Shown: positions 1 through 7,345 of the stretch, piece after piece
Layout of the letters: every line of letters starts with the position of its first letter
Position numbering within the stretch: position 1 is the first letter of the stretch
Source of the DNA: Flammeovirgaceae bacterium
GTDB taxonomy: Bacteria > Bacteroidota > Bacteroidia > Cytophagales > Cyclobacteriaceae
Direction of reading: 5' to 3'
DNA: 33,297 nt
NCBI GenBank assembly: GCA_021299455.1
Contig: JAJTGQ010000017.1
Span: forward strand, 1 to 33,297
Translations under genes and position numbers: made by a program
The notes under the pieces: model-generated
What the model was told of the DNA's origin: nothing
What the model saw: the letters and a program-made list of their open reading frames with translations, nothing else
Database searches by the model: none

Positions 1-6
1 GAAATT

Positions 7-186
7 TTATATTACCTTGCGAGCACCCCCCAATACAGACCGATTCACTGCGAGGGGATGGGTTTCACCATCCTCCGTTTTGAATAATATCTGTTTGGAA
101 ATCTGACAAAAAAAGTGTCCGCCTAAACAAGACCACCTCATAGGGTCAAGGTTAACCAAAACAATTTGATATTGTTTTATTTCCAT
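7..186 (-). pseudogene. Broken mazF toxin gene (5' fragment)
   Basis: An ATG at 186-184 overlaps the mazE stop codon, as in intact mazEF operons. It opens a reading frame whose first residues, MEIKQYQIVLVNLDP, look like the N-terminus of MazF/PemK endoribonucleases. After about residue 17 the similarity ends abruptly. The remaining 42 or so residues do not resemble MazF and the frame stops at 7-9, giving 59 aa instead of the usual 110 or so. The junction near 135 is followed on the minus strand by a stretch beginning TGGTCTTGTTTAGGCGGACA, which could be the end of an inserted element running off the left edge. The toxin is very probably inactive. The family call rests on 15-17 residues plus the overlap with mazE. 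Confidence 0.6.
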
Positions 187-422
187 TCTTCGAAGGTTTC
201 TTCTTTAAAAACGTCCGGTAGTAACAATTTGTCATCGCCATTTTCGTGCATTTTCTTAAAAGCTTTTTCCCAACCCTTCCGTGCAGATGCCTTTGGTTTC
301 AAAACGATGTGATCTTTTTCAAGAATTAATTCCATGGTGTCTTGAATATGATACTTCTCAAGCACCGTTTTTGATAAACGGATGCCTTTCGAATTTCCGA
401 TTGATACTAATGAAATGTCCAT
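177..422 (-). CDS. mazE: MazE/AbrB-type antitoxin
   Basis: This 81-aa protein has an N-terminal SpoVT/AbrB (MazE) DNA-binding fold with the signature SLVSIGNSKGIRLSKTVLEKY (roughly residues 4-24), followed by a charged C-terminal tail (DKLLLPDVFKEETFEEW) of the kind that wraps around a MazF toxin. In the family, MazE neutralises MazF and represses its own operon. Upstream, GTAATTAC and GTTACTAC at about 435-452 form an imperfect dyad overlapping a near-consensus -7 box (TAACATTG, minus strand, 442-449), a plausible autoregulatory operator. The partner toxin is only a fragment, so this antitoxin looks orphaned here. It could still neutralise a MazF encoded elsewhere. Confidence 0.85.
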   Translation of the reverse strand: MDISLVSIGNSKGIRLSKTVLEKYHIQDTMELILEKDHIVLKPKASARKGWEKAFKKMHENGDDKLLLPDVFKEETFEEWK

Positions 423-524
423 GGCTTTTGTGGTGTAATTACAATGTTACTACATTTTCAAACGATGTCCAAATCCTGTTTAAAGCATGGTCTGTATGTT
501 TGTTGCTCAACAAATCGCTATGAA

Positions 525-573
525 CCCCTATCTGGCGCATGCGTCCCGCAGCGAGACCCTTGCGCCAGAGGGG
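525..573. repeat. Inverted repeat between mazE and gdhA
   Basis: CCCCT-A-TCTGGCGCA (525-539) and TGCGCCAGAGGGG (561-573) are complementary except for one unpaired A, with a 21-nt loop. The stem is stronger than the neighbouring terminator and lies just beyond it relative to gdhA. It may be a dispersed palindromic repeat or a backup terminator. No coding potential is seen here. Confidence 0.6.
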
Positions 574-574
574 C

Positions 575-612
575 AAAAAAGAAAGGCGCTCATCGAGCGC
601 CCTTCTTTTTTT
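575..612 (-). terminator. Intrinsic terminator after gdhA
   Basis: GGCGCTC (585-591) pairs with GAGCGCC (595-601) over a 3-nt loop. The stem is flanked by A-rich sequence at 575-584 and T-rich sequence at 603-612. Read on the minus strand it ends in a U-tract 16-50 nt past the gdhA stop codon. It could also act in the plus direction. Confidence 0.85.
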
Positions 613-627
613 AATCTGAGTTATTGA

Positions 628-1902
628 CTAAAACCCACCTCTGTATTTGTATGTCTTAGCTACTTTATCAATCGCTACCATGTAGGCTGCAATGCGCAGC
701 GATACTTTGTACTCGTTCGCTGTTTTGTAAACATTATCAAATGCATCTTTCATAATCCTGTCGCTTCTTCTGTTCACACGGTCAGCTGTCCACTTGTAGC
801 CCAAGCGGTTCTGCACCCACTCAAAATAAGAAACAGTAACGCCACCCGCATTGGCTAAAATATCCGGCACCACACTGATTCCTTTTTCGTAAATGATATT
901 ATCTGCTTTTGACGAAGTCGGGCCGTTCGCGCCCTCTACGATCAACTTAGCCTTTATATTACCGGCATTGCTACCTGTAATAACATCTTCCGTTGCCGCA
1001 GGCACCAATACATCAACATCGAGTGTTAAAAGATCTCCGCTTGGTATTTTCTCTGCTTGAGTAAAACCTTCCAGAGAACCTTTATTGGCATCGCGATACT
1101 TCACAGCTGCTTCAATATCGATTCCGTTTGAGTTATAGTAAGCACCATTCAGATCACTGATGGCTTGCACTTTTAATCCACGCTCAGACAGCAATCGCGC
1201 AGCCCATGAGCCCACGTTTCCAAATCCTTGCACGGCACATGTTGCCTTGTAAGGATTGATTTTTAATTTCTCCATGGCAGCCAACGATGACACCATCACA
1301 CCACGACCGGTTGCTTCGGTTCTTCCGAGTGATCCGCCCAATACAATTGGCTTACCAGTGACAACGGCATTCACCGTCATACCTTGTGTTCTGGAGTACT
1401 CGTCCATTAACCACGCCATTTCACGGGGACCAGTACCCATATCTGGTGCGGGAATATCTTTATCAGCACCGAAAATATCAATCATCGAAAGAGTGTAAGC
1501 GCGCATTAAGCGCTCAATTTCACCTGCGGACATTTCCCGAGGATTGCAAGCAACTCCGCCTTTGGCACCTCCATATGGAATATCCACCACAGCACACTTC
1601 CAGGTCATCCAGGCAGCCAGTGCTTTTACCTCATCCAAATTAACATGTGGATCGAACCGAATGCCGCCTTTTGAAGGACCAAGAATCGTGGAGTGAATAA
1701 CACGATAACCCTCAAAAACCTTGATACTGCCATCGTCCATTGTAACAGGCAATGAAACAATAACCTGCCGTGCAGGCACTTTCAAAACATTGTACACTTC
1801 TTCCTCAAGCCCTAAAATTTGAGAGGCCGTGCGGAAACGAGACATCATTGCCTCAAACGGATTTTCTTTGTCTACTAAGGGTGCTGGTTCGATATAAGCC
1901 AT
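628..1902 (-). CDS. gdhA: NAD(P)-dependent glutamate dehydrogenase
   Basis: This 424-aa cytosolic enzyme interconverts glutamate with 2-oxoglutarate plus ammonia. The N-terminal ELFV dehydrogenase dimerisation/substrate domain carries the substrate Lys in TWKCAVVD (K102), the catalytic Lys in GGAKGG (K114) and PAPDMGTG (D154). The C-terminal Rossmann domain has the dinucleotide loop GFGNVG (226-231), then PAATEDVI and EGANGPT. Length and motifs are full and typical of the hexameric class of about 420 aa. Start ATG at 1902. A -7 box lies at 1998-2005 and an intrinsic terminator follows, so it is a single-gene transcript. Coenzyme preference (NAD or NADP) cannot be settled by inspection. Other members of the ELFV family such as leucine dehydrogenase are shorter (about 360 aa), so glutamate dehydrogenase is the best call. 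Confidence 0.95.
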   Translation of the reverse strand: MAYIEPAPLVDKENPFEAMMSRFRTASQILGLEEEVYNVLKVPARQVIVSLPVTMDDGSIKVFEGYRVIHSTILGPSKGGIRFDPHVNLDEVKALAAWMTWKCAVVDIPYGGAKGGVACNPREMSAGEIERLMRAYTLSMIDIFGADKDIPAPDMGTGPREMAWLMDEYSRTQGMTVNAVVTGKPIVLGGSLGRTEATGRGVMVSSLAAMEKLKINPYKATCAVQGFGNVGSWAARLLSERGLKVQAISDLNGAYYNSNGIDIEAAVKYRDANKGSLEGFTQAEKIPSGDLLTLDVDVLVPAATEDVITGSNAGNIKAKLIVEGANGPTSSKADNIIYEKGISVVPDILANAGGVTVSYFEWVQNRLGYKWTADRVNRRSDRIMKDAFDNVYKTANEYKVSLRIAAYMVAIDKVAKTYKYRGGF

Positions 1903-1997
1903 AAACTGATTATTGATTTACAATTTTTTGATTTACGATTTTCTAAATCATCGGTTTGTTAACGGAATCGTCTTTTTTGATGGAACGAAATCGGTTG

Positions 1998-2005
1998 CAA
2001 AGATA
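1998..2005 (-). promoter_or_regulatory. Bacteroidota -7 box for gdhA
   Basis: The minus strand reads TATCTTTG, a perfect match to the Bacteroidota primary sigma -7 consensus TAnnTTTG. It lies about 95 nt upstream of the gdhA ATG. No clear -33 TTG was seen at the expected distance. Confidence 0.6.
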
Positions 2006-2153
2006 GATAAATAGTTCAGAAGGATTGAATGAAGCCTAACACGGTATAATGTTTTGGGTTTTTTCGAAGATATGAAACAAAAGGTTGAGCTTCCTTGAAT
2101 AGGCATTAAGTTCTATTGCTTTCCCACTAAAAGTCTTTTAAGTTAAGGGATCC

Positions 2154-2326
2154 GGGTGCATTTCAAATTGTAGCAGTAGTTTTCTTCATTGCCCTCACTC
2201 TTTTAAACTCTTCCATTCCTTATAGCTTGTGGTCCCTCTCCCGGGGGAAAGGGGATAATGAACTGCGTGAACGTAGTACCTCAATGGGGTGAGGGTAAAA
2301 AAGGCGCGTCAATTTGAAATTCACTC
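2154..2326. mobile_element. MITE-like element, 173 bp, GGGTG end
   Basis: The left end GGGTGCATTTCAAATTG (2154-2170) and the complement of the right end, GAGTGAATTTCAAATTG (2310-2326), match at 15 of 17 positions. They are flanked by AGGGATCC (2146-2153) and AGGGATAC (2327-2334), an 8-bp target duplication with one difference. The interior has no gene but is strongly structured: CCCTCAC/GTGAGGG (2192-2198 with 2289-2295), CCCTCTCCC/GGGAAAGGG (2234-2253) and ACTGCGT/ACGTAGT (2262-2277). It fills most of the gap between gdhA and the Uma2 gene. The rest of 1903-2153 shows only the gdhA -7 box. The ends and duplication are seen directly; calling it a MITE is inference. Confidence 0.65.
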
Positions 2327-2354
2327 AGGGATACTTAGACGGCTTTTGATTCGG

Positions 2355-2362
2355 TAAATTTG
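2355..2362 (+). promoter_or_regulatory. Bacteroidota -7 box for the Uma2 gene
   Basis: TAAATTTG is a perfect TAnnTTTG match. It lies 26 nt before the ATG at 2388 and 20 nt outside the right duplication of the MITE-like element. Transcription would begin near 2366-2370, which argues against the upstream TTG at 2373 as translation start. Confidence 0.55.
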
Positions 2363-2387
2363 TATCTTTAACTTGAATTTTAAAAAG

Positions 2388-2963
2388 ATGGCCACAGCCG
2401 AACAAAAGAAACTTTACACCCAAGAAGAGTATCTTTCGCTGGAGCGGAAAGCAGAGGTGAAAAGCGAGTTTTTCAAAGGCGAAATTTTTGCGATGGCTGG
2501 TGCTACTCGAAGCCACAACATTATTACTGGAAATCTTTTTTCCTATTTACACGCACAATTGAAACCGAAAGGATGCCGCCCCTATGCGAATGATATGAGA
2601 TTGCATACACCGGGTACCGCGTTTTATACATACCCGGATATCGTGGTCGTTTGTGGAAAAGAGGAATTTTTGGATGGCGAGTTTGATACGCTGTTGAATC
2701 CTGTTTTTCTGGTGGAGGTTTTGTCGTCTTCCACGGCTGACTACGATATTGGTCGCAAGTTTATGCGTTATCGATCGATTCAAAGCCTAAAGGAGTATTG
2801 GACCATTTCCTCCTACGAATATCGATTTCAAAAATTTCTAAAAAGCGAAGTCGATGAAAGTTGGGTATTTAGTGAGACGATTAACCCCAATGATGTTGTG
2901 CGAATTTCAAGTCTAGATGTGTTGGTTTCTCTTGCAGAAGTATATGAAGGCGTGGAGTTTTAA
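2388..2963 (+). CDS. Uma2 family (DUF820) PD-(D/E)XK endonuclease-fold protein
   Basis: This 191-aa protein begins MATAEQKKLYTQEEYLSLER, typical of the Uma2/DUF820 family. The restriction-endonuclease-like core is visible as E27 in SEFFKGEIF, D84 in YPDIVVV, E110 in LVEVLS, and K124 in GRKFMRYRSI, followed by the characteristic LKEYWTI. These proteins have a PD-(D/E)XK nuclease fold; their biological role is largely unknown and they are often multicopy in cyanobacteria and Bacteroidota. ATG 2388 is preferred over an in-frame TTG at 2373 because a -7 box at 2355-2362 would place the transcript start close to 2370. Its stop codon overlaps the cdsA stop on the opposite strand within TTTAAA (2960-2963), so the two genes converge with no terminator between them. 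Confidence 0.85.
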   Translation: MATAEQKKLYTQEEYLSLERKAEVKSEFFKGEIFAMAGATRSHNIITGNLFSYLHAQLKPKGCRPYANDMRLHTPGTAFYTYPDIVVVCGKEEFLDGEFDTLLNPVFLVEVLSSSTADYDIGRKFMRYRSIQSLKEYWTISSYEYRFQKFLKSEVDESWVFSETINPNDVVRISSLDVLVSLAEVYEGVEF

Positions 2964-3790
2964 AAAATCTCCAGGAATGCTACAATAAAAGGTGCTGAAA
3001 TAAACAATCCATCGAAGCGATCGAGGAACCCGCCATGCCCCGGCAAACTGTTCCCCGAGTCTTTGATTTCGATACTTCGTTTCAAGAGCGATTCAATTAA
3101 ATCTCCATATACCCCACCGATTATAATAATCACACAAATGCTAAGCCATTTCCAAAAAGGCAATAGTTCAAAGAAATAAGAAATGCCGTAGGTCATTGTC
3201 AGCGCTAGTAACGCGCCACCTATCACACCCTCCCACGATTTCTTGGGAGAGATTCTTTCAAATAATTTCCTTTTTCCAAAAAGTGAACCTGCAAAATAAG
3301 CGCCTGTATCGGTCGCCCATAAAATAAACAGACATCCGAATATGATTTCAAAATGATACGTGCCTTCTTCGAAGGCTGCGATGTTTAGTAATGCCAACGG
3401 TACAGCGATATAGAATATTCCAAGAAAGGTATAGGCAATATTGGTAAACGGCTTGCGCTCAAATTTTTTATACAATTTAATCATGTAGACACATGACAGC
3501 AACGGAAAAAAGACAAAGTAATAGCGATACGAAATGCTTCCGCGCTCAATGAAGAAAGACAAAAAGAAAATGGTCAACCCGCAAATGGTTCCAAATGTTT
3601 TTTGCGGTATCATTCCATCAAGTCCGGAAAGTTTGTAGAATTCCCGTAAGGAAAGGATACAGATGATAAAGAAAACGAGTAGGTAGGTCCACTCACTGTA
3701 AACAATACCGAAAATAATTCCCGAGGCTCCTAGCAAACCAGTGGCAATGCGTTGCGGAAGATTACTGAATTTTTTTGTGGTAGCGCTCAA
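2960..3790 (-). CDS. cdsA: Phosphatidate cytidylyltransferase
   Basis: This integral membrane enzyme makes CDP-diacylglycerol from CTP and phosphatidate, the branch point of phospholipid synthesis. The 276-aa chain is mostly hydrophobic, with about 7-8 membrane segments. Near the C-terminus it has the family signature, here KDSGNSLPGHGGFLDRFDG, preceded by SPKKSWEGVIGG. Length is normal. The apparent start is TTG at 3790-3788, which overlaps the TGA of the upstream CPBP protease gene (TTGA), consistent with translational coupling. The residues from there (SNLPQRIATG) match usual CdsA N-termini and the next in-frame ATG is far inside. Both genes form one minus-strand transcription unit. Confidence 0.93.
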   Translation of the reverse strand: MSATTKKFSNLPQRIATGLLGASGIIFGIVYSEWTYLLVFFIICILSLREFYKLSGLDGMIPQKTFGTICGLTIFFLSFFIERGSISYRYYFVFFPLLSCVYMIKLYKKFERKPFTNIAYTFLGIFYIAVPLALLNIAAFEEGTYHFEIIFGCLFILWATDTGAYFAGSLFGKRKLFERISPKKSWEGVIGGALLALTMTYGISYFFELLPFWKWLSICVIIIIGGVYGDLIESLLKRSIEIKDSGNSLPGHGGFLDRFDGLFISAPFIVAFLEIF

Positions 3791-4701
3791 GTGAGAGATG
3801 GATTAGAAGATTGAAATTTTGTTTTGAAGTACCATAGCGCAGTCGCCACAATTCCAGCAGCAACGATAACTGCCGGCCAGGGCGCTGCTTCTGGTGAATC
3901 TAAATTGGTGTCCACAATTTTTTTCTGATAAAGGTAAATCATACACACTGCAAAACCATTGTTCACAAAGTGAGCAAACATGGGCACCCATAGATTCCCT
4001 GACCAATAATAAAGGTATCCAAATAAGGCACCCAACAGCATCCGAGGTACAAATCCAAAAAATTGTGCGTGGATGGCGCTAAAAAAGAAGGCCGAGATCC
4101 AAATGGCCACGTGTATATTCTTGGTGCCTTTTAGCAACTCTGTTTGAATGATCCCTCTAAACAAAAATTCTTCACAGATGCCCGCAAAGACAGCTACGAT
4201 AAGAAAAGCCAACGCAAACTCACTGAATGATTGAAATTGGGTAAGCATTTTGGTCAATGCGGCCAATTGGTCTTCTTTTGCCCTCGCCCATTTTTCAAAA
4301 GAGCTGAGGAAGTCGGGGAACTGAATATTTTCGTTCCATTCTATGATCGCAGAATCAGCCACGGCAAAAGCGACCACGATCCCAAACACGAGCAGCAACG
4401 CAAAGGGCTGTAGCTTTTTTGTGTTGAAGGAAGTCAGTTCTTTTTTTCGCATGGCAACCCAAACGAAATAGGGAGCTATCAAAAATCCGCATAGCGTTGT
4501 TATTCCTTGAACAACCAATAACGGAACACGCAATCGGTCGTCTGTTGGATTGGCCATATGCTCAAGGAAGCTTCCCTCGCCAGAATAGAAAAGTGAAGCA
4601 ACGCCTGCCCCGATGGCTGTGCCCATCAAAATGCCAACACCGGATGCAATCACTACTAGCAGCAATACCGACCAGGCTGATTTCTCCTGATTGTCTATCA
4701 T
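3787..4701 (-). CDS. CPBP family intramembrane metalloprotease
   Basis: This 304-aa polytopic membrane protein carries the three CPBP (CAAX protease and bacteriocin-processing, formerly Abi) motifs: EEFLFR (E177, E178, R182), a downstream His in SAIHAQF (H211), and HFVNN (H244, N248). Bacterial members are implicated in peptide or prenyl-protein processing and in bacteriocin immunity; the substrate here is unknown. The N-terminal half has about four membrane helices before the catalytic core. Start ATG 4701. The gene is divergent from dusB and overlaps cdsA downstream by 3 nt, so it is probably co-expressed with phospholipid synthesis. Whether that has functional meaning is unclear. Confidence 0.9.
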   Translation of the reverse strand: MIDNQEKSAWSVLLLVVIASGVGILMGTAIGAGVASLFYSGEGSFLEHMANPTDDRLRVPLLVVQGITTLCGFLIAPYFVWVAMRKKELTSFNTKKLQPFALLLVFGIVVAFAVADSAIIEWNENIQFPDFLSSFEKWARAKEDQLAALTKMLTQFQSFSEFALAFLIVAVFAGICEEFLFRGIIQTELLKGTKNIHVAIWISAFFFSAIHAQFFGFVPRMLLGALFGYLYYWSGNLWVPMFAHFVNNGFAVCMIYLYQKKIVDTNLDSPEAAPWPAVIVAAGIVATALWYFKTKFQSSNPSLT

Positions 4702-4717
4702 GAGGCGATAAAATGGT

Positions 4718-4725
4718 TAATTTTG
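4718..4725 (+). promoter_or_regulatory. Bacteroidota -7 box for dusB
   Basis: TAATTTTG matches TAnnTTTG exactly and lies 56 nt before the dusB GTG start, in the 79-bp divergent gap with the CPBP gene. Confidence 0.5.
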
Positions 4726-4780
4726 TAGCCGCTTATGCGGAATAGGCGCAAACAACGCTGTTTTAAACGAATAATCAAAC

Positions 4781-5776
4781 GTGGCGAAGATCGGAAACAT
4801 AGATTTGGGCGAATTTCCCCTTCTACTTGCACCCATGGAGGATGTGAGCGATCCACCCTTTCGTGCCGTGTGCAAAGAAGGTGGTGCCGATTTGATGTAT
4901 ACTGAATTTATCTCTTCGGAAGGGCTGATTCGCGATGCGGCCAAGAGCCGTCAGAAACTGGACATATTCGAATATGAAAGGCCGATCGGCATCCAATTGT
5001 TTGGAGGTGATATCGGAAACATGGTCGAGTCTGCGAAAATCGCTACAGAAGTAAACCCAGATTTAATTGATATCAATTATGGTTGCCCTGTGAAAGCGGT
5101 AGCGTGCCGAGGTGCCGGGGCCGCTTTGCTGCAAGATATTCCTAAGATGGTGCAGATGACGTCAGATATTGTAAAGGCGACCCACTTACCGGTAACTGTA
5201 AAAACGCGCTTAGGCTGGGACGACAACACAAAAAATATTGTGGAGGTAGCGGAACGTCTGCAAGACATCGGCATCAAGGCGTTGACGGTTCACGGACGCA
5301 CGCGCGTGCAGATGTATAAAGGCAGTGCCGACTGGACATTGATTGGGCAGATCAAAGAGAATCCTCGCATGCACATTCCGATTTTCGGCAATGGCGACAT
5401 CGATTCACCTGAAAAGGCTGTGGAATATAAAAACCGTTATGGCGTAGATGGTGTTATGATTGGTCGCGCAGCTATTGGGGCACCTTGGTTTTTCAACGAG
5501 GTCAAACACTTTATCAAAACAGGTGAGCATCTGCCTGCACCCACGATTGCCGATCGCATTGACGTAACACGCAAACATTTAGATTTCTCCATTCGATGGA
5601 AAGGAAACAAACTCGGCATTTTTGAAATGCGTAGGCACTATACCAATTATTTTAAAGGTGTACCTGACTTCAAGCCCTTTAGAATGCAGTTGGTGGAGGC
5701 ACCAACTATTGAAGAAGTGAATCAAATCCTGAACGAGGTTGCAGATGTTTATTTTCCGCAAGAGGTTATCGCTTAG
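4781..5776 (+). CDS. dusB: tRNA-dihydrouridine synthase B
   Basis: This FMN-dependent enzyme reduces uridine to dihydrouridine in tRNA using NADPH. The 331-aa protein has the TIM-barrel Dus signature: LLAPMEDVSDPPFR (FMN binding, residues 15-28), QLFGGD (72-77), DINYGCPVK with the catalytic Cys C102, VKTRLGWDD, LTVHGRTR, FGNGDI, and GVMIGRAAIGAPWFF, followed by the C-terminal helical RNA-binding domain. The motif set fits the DusB/NifR3 subfamily. The start is taken as GTG 4781 because the AKIGNIDLG N-terminus fits the family and no ATG precedes the FMN motif. It is transcribed from its own -7 box. Confidence 0.93.
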   Translation: MAKIGNIDLGEFPLLLAPMEDVSDPPFRAVCKEGGADLMYTEFISSEGLIRDAAKSRQKLDIFEYERPIGIQLFGGDIGNMVESAKIATEVNPDLIDINYGCPVKAVACRGAGAALLQDIPKMVQMTSDIVKATHLPVTVKTRLGWDDNTKNIVEVAERLQDIGIKALTVHGRTRVQMYKGSADWTLIGQIKENPRMHIPIFGNGDIDSPEKAVEYKNRYGVDGVMIGRAAIGAPWFFNEVKHFIKTGEHLPAPTIADRIDVTRKHLDFSIRWKGNKLGIFEMRRHYTNYFKGVPDFKPFRMQLVEAPTIEEVNQILNEVADVYFPQEVIA

Positions 5777-5818
5777 TCGTTCGCGCTTTCACTTTTCAAT
5801 AACATCCCTATAAATTAT

Positions 5819-5826
5819 TACCTTTG
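5819..5826 (+). promoter_or_regulatory. Bacteroidota -7 box for the RelE/ParE-type toxin-antitoxin pair
   Basis: TACCTTTG is a perfect TAnnTTTG match only 11 nt before the antitoxin ATG, implying a leader of about ten nucleotides or fewer and possibly near-leaderless translation. Confidence 0.55.
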
Positions 5827-5837
5827 TTCACATAATT

Positions 5838-6065
5838 ATGACACAGCTAATACTAAATATTAAAAAAAGAAGTAAGGTTCCTTTTTTGAAAGAGTTGCTT
5901 AATGAAATGTCTTTCGTGGAAGTGATTGACCCAAGCAAGCAAAAAATCACCTTCAAAGAAAAACAGTTGTTGACGGATATTGAGGAGTCAGTTGGGTTCA
6001 TAAATAGTTATAAAAAAGGTAAAGTGAAGGCCAAGTCGATTAGCGAATTGCTCGATGAGCTTTAA
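5838..6065 (+). CDS. Putative antitoxin, partner of RelE/ParE-type toxin
   Basis: A 75-aa acidic/basic mixed protein. I recognise no named family in the residues, but its length, its position directly before a RelE/ParE-like gene and the 11-nt overlap with that gene make it the likely antitoxin. The N-terminus (TQLILNIKK) resembles the short beta strand plus helices found in small dimerising antitoxins. The C-terminal half (VGFINSYKKGKVKAKSISELLDEL) has the form of the toxin-wrapping helix of ParD/RelB-like proteins. It starts with ATG 11 nt after a -7 box, so there is almost no leader. It could bind its own promoter, but no clear palindrome was seen. Confidence 0.7.
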   Translation: MTQLILNIKKRSKVPFLKELLNEMSFVEVIDPSKQKITFKEKQLLTDIEESVGFINSYKKGKVKAKSISELLDEL

Positions 6066-6381
6066 GATTGTCCCTACACCACCTTTTGAAAAAGAACTTA
6101 AGAATCTTGCAAAAAGGTATCCTTCCATCAAAAAAGATATTTCTGCCCTATTCGAATCATTGGCTAAAAATCCACAATCTGGAACTCCTTTGGGTTCGAA
6201 TTGCTTTAAGGTACGATTAGCAATTACATCCAAAGGAAAAGGTAAATCTGGTGGTGCTCGTGTCATCACTTATGTTCAAATAATTGATGAAGAAATTTTT
6301 CTTATTGCTATCTACGACAAATCAGAAATTGATAGCATTTCACTGAATGCCATACGCGATAGGCTGAAAGCGCTTAATTAG
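6055..6381 (+). CDS. RelE/ParE superfamily toxin
   Basis: A 108-aa protein with the compact RelE/ParE layout: N-terminal helix hairpin (FEKELKNLAKRYPSIKKDI), then a beta-sheet core with FKVRLAI, GGARVITYVQ and EIFLIAIYDKSEIDSI, and a C-terminal helix. The family includes ribosome-dependent mRNA nucleases and gyrase poisons; which activity applies here cannot be read off. The GKGKSGGARVI segment with its central Arg is the usual active-surface region. The ATG lies inside the last codons of the antitoxin gene (11-nt overlap), a standard toxin-antitoxin arrangement. An EamA transporter gene follows after 7 nt and may be co-transcribed. Confidence 0.82.
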   Translation: MSFKIVPTPPFEKELKNLAKRYPSIKKDISALFESLAKNPQSGTPLGSNCFKVRLAITSKGKGKSGGARVITYVQIIDEEIFLIAIYDKSEIDSISLNAIRDRLKALN

Positions 6382-6388
6382 ATTTCAG

Positions 6389-7267
6389 ATGTCAGAAAAT
6401 AAAAAAAGTACAGCTGTTTTCCTATTGATTTTGCTGGCGTTGATCTGGGGTACCTCTTTTATCCTGATCAAACAAGGGCTCAAAGTCTTTTCTCCGGCTG
6501 AGGTTGGCTCGTTGCGAGTGGCGGCTGCTTCTGTTTTTCTATTGCCGTTTGCCTTCGTTCGTTGGAAAGAATTGAAGAAGGGCGATCACCTTAAGTTATT
6601 TCTGTCTGGGATGATGGGCATCTTCATTCCCGCATTTTTGTTTGCCTTGGCACAAACTCGTCTACAAAGTTCAGTCACCGGAATCTTGAATACACTGTCG
6701 CCTGTATGGGCGGTGGTGATGGGCGTACTCTTTTTTCACCAACGCTTTCGCGGATTTGCCATATTTGGTTTGTTGGTTTCGTTAGGCGGGGCAGTCATAC
6801 TAGCGTTGGCTCGCGCAGAGGGCGACCTTGGAGGCTTCAATGCCTATGCACTGTTAGTGGTTTTGGCTTGTGCACTTTATGGTGCTAATGTAAATTTTTT
6901 GAAATTTAAAGTGGAGGGGCTTGGCTCCATGACTGTGACTAGTGTTTCACTTTTGCTCATCGGTCCTTTTGCTTTCGTTTATCTCTTTGGCTTTACGGAT
7001 TTTACTCAGAAGTTAATTTCACAGGAAGGTGCGTGGCAGGCGGCCGGATTCATTGTGATTTTGGCATTGATGAGCACAGCTATTGCCAATTTGATTTTCA
7101 ACAAAATGCTCCAGATTTCATCTCCGCTGTTTGCTGCATCAGTAACTTACCTGATCCCCGTTGTGTCGGTCATGTGGGGCGTGCTGGACGGAGAGAAACT
7201 CTACGTTGGCCATTTTATCGGTATGGTAGCTATTTTAGGAGGGGTTTATCTGGCGAACCGAAAGTAG
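6389..7267 (+). CDS. EamA/DMT family transporter
   Basis: A 292-aa inner-membrane protein made of two EamA repeats, predicted to have 10 transmembrane helices. The first repeat starts ILLALIWGTSFILIKQGLKV and ends near residue 140 (LLVSLGGAVILAL). The second starts ALLVVLACALYGANVNFLKF and ends with HFIGMVAILGGVYLANRK. Both repeats contain the typical paired helices with SVTGILNTLSPVWAVVMGV and ASVTYLIPVVSVMWGVLDGE. Members of the drug/metabolite transporter superfamily export or import small metabolites; the substrate cannot be predicted. The gene begins 7 nt after the toxin gene with no promoter motif between them. Confidence 0.9.
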   Translation: MSENKKSTAVFLLILLALIWGTSFILIKQGLKVFSPAEVGSLRVAAASVFLLPFAFVRWKELKKGDHLKLFLSGMMGIFIPAFLFALAQTRLQSSVTGILNTLSPVWAVVMGVLFFHQRFRGFAIFGLLVSLGGAVILALARAEGDLGGFNAYALLVVLACALYGANVNFLKFKVEGLGSMTVTSVSLLLIGPFAFVYLFGFTDFTQKLISQEGAWQAAGFIVILALMSTAIANLIFNKMLQISSPLFAASVTYLIPVVSVMWGVLDGEKLYVGHFIGMVAILGGVYLANRK

Positions 7268-7345
7268 ATTTTACACCCTTTATCACCAACCAGGTCGATA
7301 ACATCTCTTTTCTTACTACATTCGTTTTCTAAAATTTAGACAGCT

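Noticed and set aside
281-523. 80-aa plus-strand open frame over mazE
   Set aside because: It is antisense to the well-supported mazE gene, has no recognisable motif, and runs through the upstream regulatory region.
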